Shown one piece after another: positions 26,724 through 36,432 of a DNA stretch of 64,000 nucleotides. Below the pieces are notes generated by a model that saw only the letters and a list, made by a program, of their open reading frames with translations, did no database searches and had not been told where the DNA came from. The position numbers and the translations under genes are program-made. Source of the stretch: Alphaproteobacteria bacterium (GTDB lineage: Bacteria; Pseudomonadota; Alphaproteobacteria; Acetobacterales; Acetobacteraceae). The stretch lies in contig JAPLOI010000075.1 in assembly GCA_026400815.1 (NCBI GenBank), forward strand, positions 178,929 through 242,928, given 5' to 3'. The number at the start of each line of letters is the position of its first letter. Position 1 is the stretch's first letter.

Positions 26724-29221
26724 CCGAACGTCAGCAGCCCAAGCCCGCTGACGACCAGCTTGTTGACCGCGGGTATCTCCGCCACGCTGCGCCCCGTCAC
26801 GGTCACGGCGGTTTCCACCAGCCCGTTGCCGTCGAAATCGCCGTAGAACGTGGCACCGAGATACCCCGGCAGCCCGTGATTCCCGCCCCAGGTATAGGTG
26901 CTGATACCCTCCTGCCAGCCCCAGATGGCAAGCTGCTCGCCCACCTCCCAGTCCGTCACGCAGGACCACACGGGAACGAAGAACCGCCCGTCGATGAAAA
27001 ACACATCGCGCCCGGGCCCGCCGGTCAGGAAGTTGTTGCCGCCGCCGCCATCAACAATGTCATCCCCGGCATTCATCGAGGCCGCATCGTTGCCATCGCC
27101 CAGATTGGCGAAATCGTTCTGCGACGTCCCGGCGGCGACATCGCTGCCATTGGTGCCGGTGAACAGGTAGCGCAGGTTCAGCGGCCCCGAATACACATCC
27201 GGCAACTGCAGCCGCAGCGTGCCATCCACCAGCAGGGACATCAGCTCCTCGGTCCCCGGGCTGCCCAGCAGGCTTGCCAGGGTGATCGCGGCGGTGTCGG
27301 CGAACTGCACCTGCTCCACGCCGCTCAGCGCGTCGCGCCCGTCCGGCCCCTGCACCCGGATCTCGCTGCCTGCCACGCCGATGCGGTACTGGGCGCGATT
27401 GCCGGCATACAGCGCCGTGTCCGTGCCTTCGCCGCCATCGATCGTATCGTCGCCACCGCCGCCCACCAGCACATCATTGCCGCCGGACGCGTTCACTGAG
27501 TCGTTGGCGCCGCCGAGATCGATCATGTCCCCGGCCGTCGTGCCGCCCACGATCTCCGCGGTGCCGTCCCCGGTGAACTGGTAGCTCAGCCCCGCCACGG
27601 CGCCGGCATACAGATCGGCCAACAGGTATTTCGGCAGGCCACCGAACTGCCTGCTCATCAGCGGCTCGGCCCCGGCGGACAATGTCGCGATCGAGACGGG
27701 CCCGCCGGTGCTGAACCACACCTGCTCCACGCCCACCAGCGTATCCATGCCCTCGGGCCCGCGCAGCACCATGGTATCGCCCGCCACGCCCACCCGCGTC
27801 TGGGTGCGCAGGGCGTCGATATGCGCCGTATCGCTGCCCGCGCCGCCATACAGCAGGTCGTCGCCCACCCCGCCAAACAGGTTGTCGTCGCCGTTGCCGC
27901 CGGAGAGGAAGCCGCGCACCGCATCGAACACGCCGGGATTGTTGCCCTCGGCGGTGCCCTCGTCGCGCACGCCGAACGCGGCCGTCGCGGAATCCTGGCC
28001 CTGCCGGTTGGTGATCGCCGACAATGTCTGGAAGCCGGCATTCGCCGGCAATGCCATCGCCCAGCTGCCATCGGCCGCCACCGTGGCGCTGCCGGCCACG
28101 AAGCTGAACCGCACCTCGCTGCCCGCCGCCGCCGTGCCGGCAATGGTCAGCGCGCCCGCCGCATCCACCCACCATTCGCGGAACACCGGTGCATCCGGCG
28201 CCGGCAAGGTGAAGCTGAAGCGCGAATTGGCGTAGTCGTAGCTGCCATTGGTGAAGTTCAGCACCTCCACCCCGAGGTACTTCTGCAAGACCGAAGGGCC
28301 GTTGAAGAGATAGGAGAACGTGGCATCCCCGCCGATGGACATCGACAGGTCCTGGCGGAACGCCATCCCCACATTCACCACGTCGCGGCCCGACCCGGCA
28401 TTCACCTCCGCCGCCCCGCTGCCGATGTTGATCACATCGTCGCCCTGCATGGTCACGATGGCCACGCCACTGCCCAGCGCCGTCAGAACATCCTTGGCGG
28501 AGGTGCCGCGCATGTAGCGCCCGTCGCCCGGCATGGACGCCGTGTAGGTCTCGGTGGCGGCATTCCAGGACCAGGTCTCCAGCCGCGCCGCGCCGGTGGG
28601 CGTGCCATACACGGCCTGGATAGCCGAGACATCGTACGGCCCCAGCACCGCATTGCGCGGCAACTGGTAGCTCATCACCGTCAGGTTGCCGTTATCCACC
28701 CCCAGCGTGGGGTCGTCCTCATGCGGGTGCTTCAGCCCCAGCGTGTGCCCGATCTCATGCAGCAGCACATGCAGCAGGTCGGTGTCGGTGGTCGTGGAGC
28801 GGTAGGCGCCATCGATATGGATATCGCCGCCGGCGGTCTGCTCGCCGCTGTACACCTGCAGCTTGCCATCCAACCCGATGAACGCACCGGAGTTGGGATA
28901 GCCGCCGGTCCCCGCCGCCGTCGGGTCCCCAAGGGCTGCCAGATCATAGAGCCCGAAGGTCATGTCGCCTTCGCTGCCGCTCATCTCCAGGAACGTCACG
29001 CCGCTGATGGCGGACCACTGGGCCAGCGCCTGGCGCACGATGGTGCGGGCGGCCTCGTCCAGCGGCTGAAAGCCCACGGCCACCGGGTCGGCCCGGCCCA
29101 CCAGGGCCTGCTCCATGGTGGAGGAGAACGAATACGTCAGTACCGCCGCCCGCCCGGCCGGCGGGCCGGCGTACCAGTAAAGCCCAGACAGAAGCGCCGT
29201 GTAGTCGTTCACAACCGCCAT
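26720..29221 (-). CDS. Serralysin-like (M10) secreted zinc metalloprotease with RTX repeats
   Basis: 833 residues. The zinc site is complete: HEIGHTLGLKH with His155, Glu156, His159 and His165, and the Met-turn is at VMSY (Met183). No N-terminal signal is present, as in type I-secreted proteases. After the catalytic domain (about 1-200) come Ig-like or unique segments and three RTX clusters (GGNGDDNLFGGVGDDLLYGG near 445, GGGGDDTIDGGEGTDTALY near 590, then GGGGNNFLTGGPGRDVFFIDG near 735). The protein is longer than ordinary serralysins (about 480). It needs a type I exporter, absent from the window, and no inhibitor gene follows. Confidence 0.9.
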   Translation of the reverse strand: MAVVNDYTALLSGLYWYAGPPAGRAAVLTYSFSSTMEQALVGRADPVAVGFQPLDEAARTIVRQALAQWSAISGVTFLEMSGSEGDMTFGLYDLAALGDPTAAGTGGYPNSGAFIGLDGKLQVYSGEQTAGGDIHIDGAYRSTTTDTDLLHVLLHEIGHTLGLKHPHEDDPTLGVDNGNLTVMSYQLPRNAVLGPYDVSAIQAVYGTPTGAARLETWSWNAATETYTASMPGDGRYMRGTSAKDVLTALGSGVAIVTMQGDDVINIGSGAAEVNAGSGRDVVNVGMAFRQDLSMSIGGDATFSYLFNGPSVLQKYLGVEVLNFTNGSYDYANSRFSFTLPAPDAPVFREWWVDAAGALTIAGTAAAGSEVRFSFVAGSATVAADGSWAMALPANAGFQTLSAITNRQGQDSATAAFGVRDEGTAEGNNPGVFDAVRGFLSGGNGDDNLFGGVGDDLLYGGAGSDTAHIDALRTQTRVGVAGDTMVLRGPEGMDTLVGVEQVWFSTGGPVSIATLSAGAEPLMSRQFGGLPKYLLADLYAGAVAGLSYQFTGDGTAEIVGGTTAGDMIDLGGANDSVNASGGNDVLVGGGGDDTIDGGEGTDTALYAGNRAQYRIGVAGSEIRVQGPDGRDALSGVEQVQFADTAAITLASLLGSPGTEELMSLLVDGTLRLQLPDVYSGPLNLRYLFTGTNGSDVAAGTSQNDFANLGDGNDAASMNAGDDIVDGGGGNNFLTGGPGRDVFFIDGRFFVPVWSCVTDWEVGEQLAIWGWQEGISTYTWGGNHGLPGYLGATFYGDFDGNGLVETAVTVTGRSVAEIPAVNKLVVSGLGLLTFG

Positions 29222-29324
29222 GAGGCACCTTGGATCGTTTGCAGCGGCAGACGCGGTGGCAGAAAAATGTTGCCGTTTGAAAAACGAGGGGCGGACCTGG
29301 GCCCGCCCGCCGCTCCGGCCCCTC

Positions 29325-30302
29325 CTATCCCTCCATGCCCTCGGGCGGCAACATCCCGCCCACTTCCTTCAGCCACTCCCCGGCATGGGCCACCGCCTCG
29401 CGCGCCTTGCCCACCACCTCGGTGTAGCGCATGAAACCGTGCAGCATGCCTTCGTAGGTGATCTCCGCCACCCGCACGCCGCCGATCTGCAGCTTGCTGG
29501 CGAACAGCCCGCCCTCGCTCCGCAGAACGTCCAGCTCCGCCAACTGCACCAGCGCCGGCGGCAGCGCCCGGCAATGGTCGCGCAGCGGGGCGGCCAGCGG
29601 GTTCAGCCGGTCGCCGGGATCGCGGGTGTAGAGATCCCAATACGCCATCATCCCCGCCCGGGTGAGCCCATAGCCCTCGGCGAACTCCTCGTAGGACTTG
29701 GTGTCGAACCGCGCATCGGTCACGGGATACACCAGATGCATCCCGGCCAGCGCCGGCCCGCCCATGTCGCGCAGCGCGATCGCCACGCCCGCTGCGAGAT
29801 TGCCGCCGGCGCTATCGCCGCCCACCACGATGTAGCGCGGATCGATATCCCATTCCTCCGCCGTCTCCGCGATGCACCGCACCACCTCGGCGCATTCCAG
29901 CAGGGCGGTGGGGAACTTCGCTTCCGGCGACAGGCTGTAATCCACGTTGATCGCGGCATAGCCGGCCGCGCTTGCGATCTCGCGCACCATGCGGTCATGC
30001 GTGTCCACGCTGCTCCACACCCAGCCGCCGCCATGGAACCAGATCAGCACCGGCCGCTGCTCGCCGGGCGCCGGATGATGGAACCGCGTGAACACCCGCC
30101 GCCCGCGGGCGTACACCCAACGGTCCTCGCTCAATGCCATGGTCAGCCCGCCGCTGCCGAACACCATGCCCAGCCGCTCCGTCACCTCGCGGCCCACCTC
30201 GAACGGCTCCTTGGCCTGCACCGGCGGATACTTCGCCGCCTCCTCATCCATCCGCGCGCGTGCGGCGAGCATCTCGGGGTCCCAGCGTGAGGTATCGGAC
30301 AT
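29325..30302 (-). CDS. HSL-type alpha/beta hydrolase (carboxylesterase/lipase)
   Basis: 325 residues from the ATG at 30302, preceded by AAGGAG. The oxyanion motif is IWFHGGGWVW, the nucleophile elbow is GGDSAGGNLA, and the acid and His of the triad are likely in AELDVLRSEG and GMLHGFMR. This is the hormone-sensitive-lipase family IV layout; such enzymes hydrolyse short acyl esters in the cytoplasm. The gene is divergent from the Pat-like gene, with 77 bases between starts. Confidence 0.9.
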   Translation of the reverse strand: MSDTSRWDPEMLAARARMDEEAAKYPPVQAKEPFEVGREVTERLGMVFGSGGLTMALSEDRWVYARGRRVFTRFHHPAPGEQRPVLIWFHGGGWVWSSVDTHDRMVREIASAAGYAAINVDYSLSPEAKFPTALLECAEVVRCIAETAEEWDIDPRYIVVGGDSAGGNLAAGVAIALRDMGGPALAGMHLVYPVTDARFDTKSYEEFAEGYGLTRAGMMAYWDLYTRDPGDRLNPLAAPLRDHCRALPPALVQLAELDVLRSEGGLFASKLQIGGVRVAEITYEGMLHGFMRYTEVVGKAREAVAHAGEWLKEVGGMLPPEGMEG

Positions 30303-30379
30303 GGCGGCATTCTCCTTCGCCGCCATCATCGCCGCGGAAGCGCCGCGTGCAAACCCGTCGCATGGTGTAGAGTCCGCCC

Positions 30380-32728
30380 ATGCCCGAGTATCGCGCCCCG
30401 ACAGGGGGAAAATTCCGGCCGGAGCAGATGTTCCGCCCGCGCTCCATCGCCATCCTCGGCGCCGGCTCGCCCACCGGCCGGCAGCTGCGCGCCAACCTGG
30501 AACAGGGCGGCTTCGAAGGCACGCTGCAGGCGGTGGAGACCGTGGCGGAGCTTGTGGCCCCGCCCGACCTCGCCGTGCTCGCCGCCCTCGATGGGCCGGT
30601 GCTGCCGGTGTTCCAGGCCCTGGCCGCGCTTGGCACCCGCGGCGTGGCGGTGGCCTGCATGGCCGATGGGGTGGGGGAAGCGGCGCGCGCCACCGGCATC
30701 CGCGCCCTCGGCCCCGGCTCCTTCGGCGTGGTGGTGCCGAAATGGAAGCTCAACCTCTCCCGCGCCCACATCGCGCCCCCGCCGGGCCGGCTCGCCCTGG
30801 TGTCGCAATCCGCCGCCTTGTGCCGCGTGGTGCTGGATTGGGCGGCGCCAAACGGCGTGGGCTTCTCCACCATCGCAGGCATCGGCGGCAATGCGGATGT
30901 GGGCTTCGGCCTGGTGCTGGATTGGCTCTCGCGCGACGCCGATACCGGCGCGATCCTGCTGGACATCCGCCACCTGCGCGACCCGCGCCGCTTCATCTCC
31001 GCCGCCCGCGCCGCCGCCCGGCTGCGCCCGATCGTCGCCCTGCATGCCGGCACCCGCCTCGCCGACCCCGATGGCCTGATGGGTGCCACCTTCGAAGCCG
31101 TGCTGCGCCGCTGCGGCGTGCTGGGCGTGGAGAGCCTGGCGGACCTGCTCGCCGCCGCCGAAACCCTCACCCGCGCCCGCCCGGCGCGCAGCGAGGCGCT
31201 CGCCATCGTCACCAACGCCATCGGCCCCGCGCAGTTGGCCGCCGATGCGGTGCTGCGCGACGGCCTGACGCTGGCCGACCTCGCGCCCGAAACCCGCGCC
31301 GTGGTGGAGCTCACCTTCCCCGCCGCCTTCGGCACCCGCGCCGCCGATGCGGTGCCCGGCTCGCGGCACATTGCCTATGCCGGCCCCGACGAATCGCTGC
31401 GCCTGGCCGAACTCGCCGCCCTGCTGGCCGGTGCGCCGGAGGTGGGCGGGGTGCTGCTGGTCCACGCCCCCACCGGCCCCGGCGACGCGGCCGCGATGGC
31501 CGCGCTGGGTGCCGCCGCCGGGGCGATGAAGGTGCCGCTGCTGGTCTGCGCGATGGGTCAATCCACCGGGGAGGCGCATCGCCGCACCCTGGCCGAAGCC
31601 GGCGTGCCCGCCTTCGCCACGCCGGAGGAGGCGGTGCGCGGCTTCCGCCACCTGGTGCAGCACCGCCGCATCCGCGCCGCCGCCCGCGAGTTGCCGAACA
31701 GCGCGGTCCCCGACCTCGCCATCGACAGCGCCGCCGCCGCAAGCGCGCTGGAGGGGGCAGGGCAGGGTGACCCAGCGCCGCTGCTGGCCGCCTACGGCAT
31801 CGGCATGGGTACCTCCCAAGGCGCCGTGGCGCTGCGGGTGGCGCTGGCGGAGGATGCGATGTTCGGCCCCGTGCTCGCCTTCGGCCAGGGCGGCCCGGCC
31901 GGCGGGCTGCGGCACGACTTCGCCGTGGACCTACCGCCGCTGAACCCCGCCCTCGCAAGCGGCCTGGTGGCGCAAACCGGCGTGGCGGCCGAGATCGCCA
32001 CGATCCCCGGTGGCGCCGCCGCGGTGGCGGACCTGCTGGTGCGGGTGAGCCAGCTGGCCGTGGAGCAACCCCATGTGGCGTCGCTGGAGCTGGACCCGAT
32101 CCATCTGGACGCAGCCGGCCTGCGCGTGGGCGCCGCCCGCATCACCCTGCGCCATCCCGGCCGCGGGCCGCTGGCGATTCCGCCCTATCCCATCGAATGG
32201 ATCCGCCACCACGACGCAAGCGGGCAGCCCATCGTGATCCGCCCGGTGCGCCCGGAGGATGCGGAGGCGCATGAAGCCTTCTTCGCCCGCCTCTCGCCGG
32301 AGGATGTGCGCTACCGCTTCTTCAGCGCCATCCGCGCCCTTTCCGCCGAGCAGATCGGCCGTCTGACCCAGGTGGATTACGAGCGCGAGATGGCCCTGCT
32401 CGCCGTGCGCCCCACCGCCCCCGGCGCGCTGGTGGGGGAGACGGTGGGCGTCGGCCGCCTGGTGCGCGAGATGGACAGCGGCGAGGCGGAGTTCGCGGTG
32501 GTGGTGCAGGGCGACGCCAAGGGCGCCGGCATCGCCAGCGCGCTGATGCGCCAGCTGCTCGACTGGGGCCGCAGCAAGGGCGTGCGCGAGGTGGTGGGCC
32601 AGATCCTGGCCGACAACGCCCCGATGCGCGCTTTCATCCGCCGGCTCGGCTTCAAGGTGAAGCGCTGCAAGGACGATGCCGACATCATGGAGGCACGTCT
32701 GGCGCTGGAGCCCCCGCCCGCGCCATGA
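30380..32728 (+). CDS. Pat-like fusion: ADP-forming acyl-CoA-synthetase-like domain + GNAT acetyltransferase
   Basis: 782 residues. Residues about 15-440 resemble the CoA-binding and ligase domains of ADP-forming acyl-CoA synthetases (FRPRSIAILGAG, LVSQSAALCRVVLDWA, GFSTIAGIGGNADVGF). Residues about 455-590 are a remnant of the ATP-grasp domain, and residues about 605-775 are a GNAT domain (IVIRPVRPEDAEAHEAFFAR, GAGIASALMRQLLDWG). The layout matches protein lysine acetyltransferases of the Pat/PatZ type, which acetylate acetyl-CoA synthetase and other enzymes. The phosphohistidine segment (usually SHTGAL) is replaced by LADPDG near residue 224, and about 60 residues of the ATP-grasp core are missing after LLAAYGI. 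The synthetase part is probably a sensor rather than an enzyme. Confidence 0.85.
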   Translation: MPEYRAPTGGKFRPEQMFRPRSIAILGAGSPTGRQLRANLEQGGFEGTLQAVETVAELVAPPDLAVLAALDGPVLPVFQALAALGTRGVAVACMADGVGEAARATGIRALGPGSFGVVVPKWKLNLSRAHIAPPPGRLALVSQSAALCRVVLDWAAPNGVGFSTIAGIGGNADVGFGLVLDWLSRDADTGAILLDIRHLRDPRRFISAARAAARLRPIVALHAGTRLADPDGLMGATFEAVLRRCGVLGVESLADLLAAAETLTRARPARSEALAIVTNAIGPAQLAADAVLRDGLTLADLAPETRAVVELTFPAAFGTRAADAVPGSRHIAYAGPDESLRLAELAALLAGAPEVGGVLLVHAPTGPGDAAAMAALGAAAGAMKVPLLVCAMGQSTGEAHRRTLAEAGVPAFATPEEAVRGFRHLVQHRRIRAAARELPNSAVPDLAIDSAAAASALEGAGQGDPAPLLAAYGIGMGTSQGAVALRVALAEDAMFGPVLAFGQGGPAGGLRHDFAVDLPPLNPALASGLVAQTGVAAEIATIPGGAAAVADLLVRVSQLAVEQPHVASLELDPIHLDAAGLRVGAARITLRHPGRGPLAIPPYPIEWIRHHDASGQPIVIRPVRPEDAEAHEAFFARLSPEDVRYRFFSAIRALSAEQIGRLTQVDYEREMALLAVRPTAPGALVGETVGVGRLVREMDSGEAEFAVVVQGDAKGAGIASALMRQLLDWGRSKGVREVVGQILADNAPMRAFIRRLGFKVKRCKDDADIMEARLALEPPPAP

Positions 32729-32751
32729 TCCCCCAAACGGAGGGAACCGGC

Positions 32752-33537
32752 ATGGGGCGGCTTGCAGGCAAGGTGGCGATCGTGACCGGCGCGGCCTCGC
32801 GCGGGGAGGGCGTGGGCAATGGCGCCGCCGCGGCGATCCTGTTCGCGCGCGAAGGGGCGAAGGTGGTGCTCGCCAACCGCTCCGCCGAACGCGGCGAGGC
32901 GCTGGCCGAGAGCATCCGCGCCGAAGGCGGCATTGCGCTGGCGGTGGCGGCGGACGTGACGCGGGAGGAGGATACCGCGCGCATGGCGCAGGCGGCGCTC
33001 GATGCCTATGGCCGCATCGACATCCTGCACAACAATGTCGGCATCGGCGGCACAGGCACGCCGGAGACGGTGAAGCTGGAGACGTGGGACACCGTGTTCC
33101 GCACCAACCTCACCTCCGCGCTGCTGTGCTGCCGTGCGGTGCTGCCGGCGATGAAGGCGCAGGGCGGTGGCTCCATCATCAACGTCTCCTCCATCGCGGG
33201 GATGACGGGGCTGTCGGGCTCGCCGGGGGCGGTTGCCTACACCACCACCAAGGCGGGTCTGCAGGGCTTCACCCTGTCGGTGGCGGCGGACTACGCGGCG
33301 CACGGTGTGCGGGCGAACTGCATCATCGTCGGCACGGTCAACACGCCGATGGTGGCGCATCTGGGCGAGGAGGCCCGGGAACGGCGCCGCAAGGGCGTGC
33401 CGCTGCAGGTGGAAGGCACGGGCTGGGATGTCGGCCACGCCGCCGTCTATCTCGCCAGCGACGAGGCGCGCTGGGTGACCGGGGTGATGCTGCCGATCGA
33501 TGGTGGATTTCTCGCAGTCAGGGGGTGGCCGCGATGA
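32752..33537 (+). CDS. Short-chain dehydrogenase/reductase (SDR)
   Basis: 261 residues from the ATG at 32752, preceded by GGAGGG at 7 bases. An in-frame ATG at 32725 overlaps the previous stop but lacks a ribosome site. The cofactor motif is TGAASRGEGVGNG, slightly longer than the classic TGxxxGxG. The structural motif is NNVGIGG, the Ser is in INVSSIAGMTG, and the catalytic Tyr and Lys are in YTTTKAG. It is a full classical SDR that oxidises or reduces an alcohol/ketone with NAD(P). It ends in an ATGA overlap with the next gene. Confidence 0.92.
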   Translation: MGRLAGKVAIVTGAASRGEGVGNGAAAAILFAREGAKVVLANRSAERGEALAESIRAEGGIALAVAADVTREEDTARMAQAALDAYGRIDILHNNVGIGGTGTPETVKLETWDTVFRTNLTSALLCCRAVLPAMKAQGGGSIINVSSIAGMTGLSGSPGAVAYTTTKAGLQGFTLSVAADYAAHGVRANCIIVGTVNTPMVAHLGEEARERRRKGVPLQVEGTGWDVGHAAVYLASDEARWVTGVMLPIDGGFLAVRGWPR

Positions 33538-34337
33538 GCGTGCAGCAGATCACGGATTTCCGGGACGAGGTGGAGGAACTGCGCGCAGCACTTGCCGCCA
33601 TGCCGGCCAAGGCCTGGACGGCGCCGACCGGCTTCAAGCGCTGGACGCCCGACGATGTCGTGCAGCATCTGCACCACAGCGACCTGATGGCCATGGCCTC
33701 GGCCGATGGGGTGGAAGCCTTCACGGCCTTTCGCGCCCGCACCCAGGCGCTGCGCGCGGGCGGCATGACCAACGTGCAGGCCACGCGGCAGATGCTGGGC
33801 GACCTCGGCGGGAAGGCGCTGCTGGAGACCTGGCACGCCACCGCCCATCGCCTGTGCGAGCGGCTGTCCGTGCTGGCGCCGGAAACGCGCATGCCCTGGG
33901 CCGGGCCGGGGATGGGCTTGCGCATGTTCGCCACCGCCCGGCAGATGGAAACCTGGTCGCACGGCCAGGCCATCTATGACCTGCTGGGCATCGAGCGCCC
34001 GGCCGCCTCCCTGCGCCTGCGCAACATCGCCGAGATCGGCGTGCGCACCTATGGCTGGACCTTCCGCAACCGCGACCAGGAGCCGCCGGGCCCGCAGCCC
34101 GAGGTGCGGCTGGCGACGCCGTTCGGCGAGGACTGGGTGTGGCCCGGCGAGGGCGGGCGCGTGGTGGGCGAGGCGATCCCGTTCTGCCAGGTGGTGGCGC
34201 AGACCCGCAACGTGGCGGACACCGCGCTGGTGGTGGAAGGGGAGGCGGCACGGGCCTGGATGGCGATCGCGCAGTGCTTCGCCGGCCCACCGGAGACGCC
34301 GCCGCCGGCCGGGCTGCGGCGCAAGCGCGCCGCCTAG
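33534..34337 (+). CDS. TIGR03084-type metal-binding protein (maleylpyruvate isomerase/DinB fold)
   Basis: 267 residues. It resembles the mycothiol-dependent maleylpyruvate isomerase N-terminal domain: His-rich VVQHLHHSDL near residue 45 and ARQMETWSHGQAIYDLLG near residue 140 provide the likely metal-binding His residues, and the helical bundle is DinB-like. Alphaproteobacteria lack mycothiol, so the thiol partner is not predictable. It starts inside the SDR stop codon (ATGA), so it is co-translated with it; the pair may act on one substrate, which is an inference. Confidence 0.72.
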   Translation: MSVQQITDFRDEVEELRAALAAMPAKAWTAPTGFKRWTPDDVVQHLHHSDLMAMASADGVEAFTAFRARTQALRAGGMTNVQATRQMLGDLGGKALLETWHATAHRLCERLSVLAPETRMPWAGPGMGLRMFATARQMETWSHGQAIYDLLGIERPAASLRLRNIAEIGVRTYGWTFRNRDQEPPGPQPEVRLATPFGEDWVWPGEGGRVVGEAIPFCQVVAQTRNVADTALVVEGEAARAWMAIAQCFAGPPETPPPAGLRRKRAA

Positions 34338-34531
34338 CCGGAGCCGACCCGGCGCCCGAGCGGGCCGGGCTGGCACGGAATGTGCTGATTCAACGCTGGC
34401 ATGCAGGCGGGCCCGCTTCCCATCGGGGGCGGGCCCTTTGCTGCGCCCACGGAAAGTGCAGGTTGCCCAGTTTTGGTGCAATCCGCACGTGCCTGAACCA
34501 TATCGTAACGCAAACAAGGAAAGCGAATTCG

Positions 34532-36130
34532 ATGGATCGTAGGTCGTTGCTGAAGGCCGGCATCGCTGCCGGCGCCGTGGCTGCCAGTGGGGGGCTTGCG
34601 GCGCCCGCCTACAGCCAGGCGGCGAACCGCGTGCTGCGCTTCGTGCCGCAGGCGAACCTGGCCAATTTCGACCCGATCTGGGGCACCCAGTTCGTGGTCC
34701 GCAACGCCTCGATGATGGTGTGGGACACGCTGTACGGCATCGACAACACCTTCACCCCGCGCCGCCAGATGGTGGAGGCCGAGGAGGTGAGCCAGGACGG
34801 CCTGACCTGGACCTTCCGCCTGCGCGCCGGCCTGCGCTGGCACGATGGCGAGCCGGTGCGCGCGCAGGATTGCGTGGCCAGCCTGGAGCGCTGGATGGTG
34901 CGCGACGGCATGGGCCAGATGATCCGCGCCCTGCGCCAGGAATTGGTGGCGGTGGACGACCGCACGTTCCGCCTGCGCCTCTCCTCGCCCTATCCCAAGA
35001 TGCTGCTGGCGCTGGGCAAGAACAACACGCCGATCGCCTTCATGATGCCGGAGCGGATCGCGAAGACCGATCCCTTCCAGCAGATCACCGAGTATGTCGG
35101 CTCCGGCCCGATGCGCTTCAACCGCACCGAATGGGTGCCGGGCGCGCGCGCCACCTTCTCGCGCAACGAGGCCTACGTGTCGCGCGACGAGGCGCCGAAC
35201 TGGCTTTCGGGCGGCAAGCGCATGCTGGTGGACCGGATCGAGTGGATCATCCAGCCCGATGCCGGGACCGCCGGCGCGGCGCTGCAGTCCGGCGAGATCG
35301 ACTGGTGGGAGACGCCGCTGAACGACCTGATCCCGTTGTTCCAGCGTAACCGCAATATCCGCATCGACGTGGCGGACCCGCTGGGCAATGTGGGCTGCCT
35401 GCGCTTCAACCACCTGCACCCGCCGTTCAACGACGCGCGGGCGCGCCAGGCGGTGGCCTGGGCGCTGGACCAGGCCGACTTCATGCGCGCCGTGGTCGGC
35501 AACGAGGACGCGCTGTGGCAGAAGATGAACAGCTTCTTCACGCCGGAGACGCCGAACTACACCGAGGCCGGCAGCGAGATCCTGAGCCGGCCGCGCGATG
35601 CCGCCATGGCGCGCCGCCTGCTGCAGGAATCGGGCTATCGCGGCGAGCCGGTGACGATGCTGGTGGGCCAGGACATCGCGGTGCTGAACGCCCACGGCCA
35701 GGTGGCGGACGCCCTGCTGCGCTCGATCGGGATGAACGTGGACTTCATCGCGACCGACTGGGGCACGGTGGGCTCGCGCCGCGCCTCGCGCGAGCCGCGG
35801 GAGCGCGGCGGGTGGAACATCTTCTTCACGTGGTTCGCCGGCGCCGACTGCACGAACCCCGCCAGCTACCTGGGCCTGCGCGCGCACGGGGCCCAGGCCT
35901 GGTTCGGCTGGCCGGATGACCCGGCGATCGAGAAGGGCCGCAACAAGTGGTTCGCCGCCACCACCGCCGCGCAGGAGAAGGCGGCGTGCGACGAGATCAA
36001 TCGCGCCGCGATGATCAGCCAGCCCTTTACGCCGACGGGCTTCTACCGCGCCTACCAGGCTTGGCGGTCCAGTGTCTCCGGCATCGTGCCGGGGCCGCTG
36101 CCGTGGTTCTGGGGTGTCTCCAAGGCGTAG
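34532..36130 (+). CDS. Peptide/nickel-type ABC transporter substrate-binding protein (SBP_bac_5)
   Basis: 532 residues with a twin-arginine signal (MDRRSLLKAGIAAGAVAASG) cut near AYSQA. Conserved segments are LTWTFRLRAGLRWHDGEPV, AQDCVASLERW and FNHLHPPFNDARARQAVAWAL, typical of DppA/OppA-like family-5 binding proteins. AAGGA before the start is the ribosome site. No permease or ATPase gene lies beside it, so it must share a transporter encoded elsewhere. The ligand cannot be read. Confidence 0.9.
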   Translation: MDRRSLLKAGIAAGAVAASGGLAAPAYSQAANRVLRFVPQANLANFDPIWGTQFVVRNASMMVWDTLYGIDNTFTPRRQMVEAEEVSQDGLTWTFRLRAGLRWHDGEPVRAQDCVASLERWMVRDGMGQMIRALRQELVAVDDRTFRLRLSSPYPKMLLALGKNNTPIAFMMPERIAKTDPFQQITEYVGSGPMRFNRTEWVPGARATFSRNEAYVSRDEAPNWLSGGKRMLVDRIEWIIQPDAGTAGAALQSGEIDWWETPLNDLIPLFQRNRNIRIDVADPLGNVGCLRFNHLHPPFNDARARQAVAWALDQADFMRAVVGNEDALWQKMNSFFTPETPNYTEAGSEILSRPRDAAMARRLLQESGYRGEPVTMLVGQDIAVLNAHGQVADALLRSIGMNVDFIATDWGTVGSRRASREPRERGGWNIFFTWFAGADCTNPASYLGLRAHGAQAWFGWPDDPAIEKGRNKWFAATTAAQEKAACDEINRAAMISQPFTPTGFYRAYQAWRSSVSGIVPGPLPWFWGVSKA

Positions 36131-36219
36131 CCGTGGCGACCGGCCGGGCCCAGGGCCCGGCCGGTCTGGCGCCAGGCGGGCAGGAAGGCGGGCGCATATA
36201 GCTTGGCTTCGCGCCGCGT

Positions 36220-36293
36220 TGGCTGGGGGACCTGGATTCGAACCAAGGATGCCCGGGTCAGAGCCGGGAGTTTTACCGCTAAACTATCCCCCA
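36220..36293 (-). tRNA. tRNA-Gln (anticodon CTG)
   Basis: A 74-nt cloverleaf including the encoded CCA. The acceptor TGGGGGA pairs with TCCCCCA, beginning with the U1-A72 pair typical of tRNA-Gln. The anticodon stem CCCGG/CCGGG carries loop CTCTGAC, anticodon CTG. The T-arm contains GGTTCGAATCC. CAG is the dominant Gln codon in GC-rich DNA. Confidence 0.96.
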
Positions 36294-36432
36294 ATCAGCG
36301 GAGGCCGGCGCAATAGCATGGGGGATGGGGGGGCGCAACCGGGGTGCGGCGCCAATCTGCGCGCAGGGCGCATTCCGGGCTTGCTCTGCGGGGGGCGGCG
36401 GAGAACAATACGTGCCCCTATCTGGTTTCCCC

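Noticed and set aside
36052..36294. An 80-codon leftward frame over the tRNA-Gln gene
   Set aside because: It covers the tRNA and has no protein motif; the tRNA is certain.
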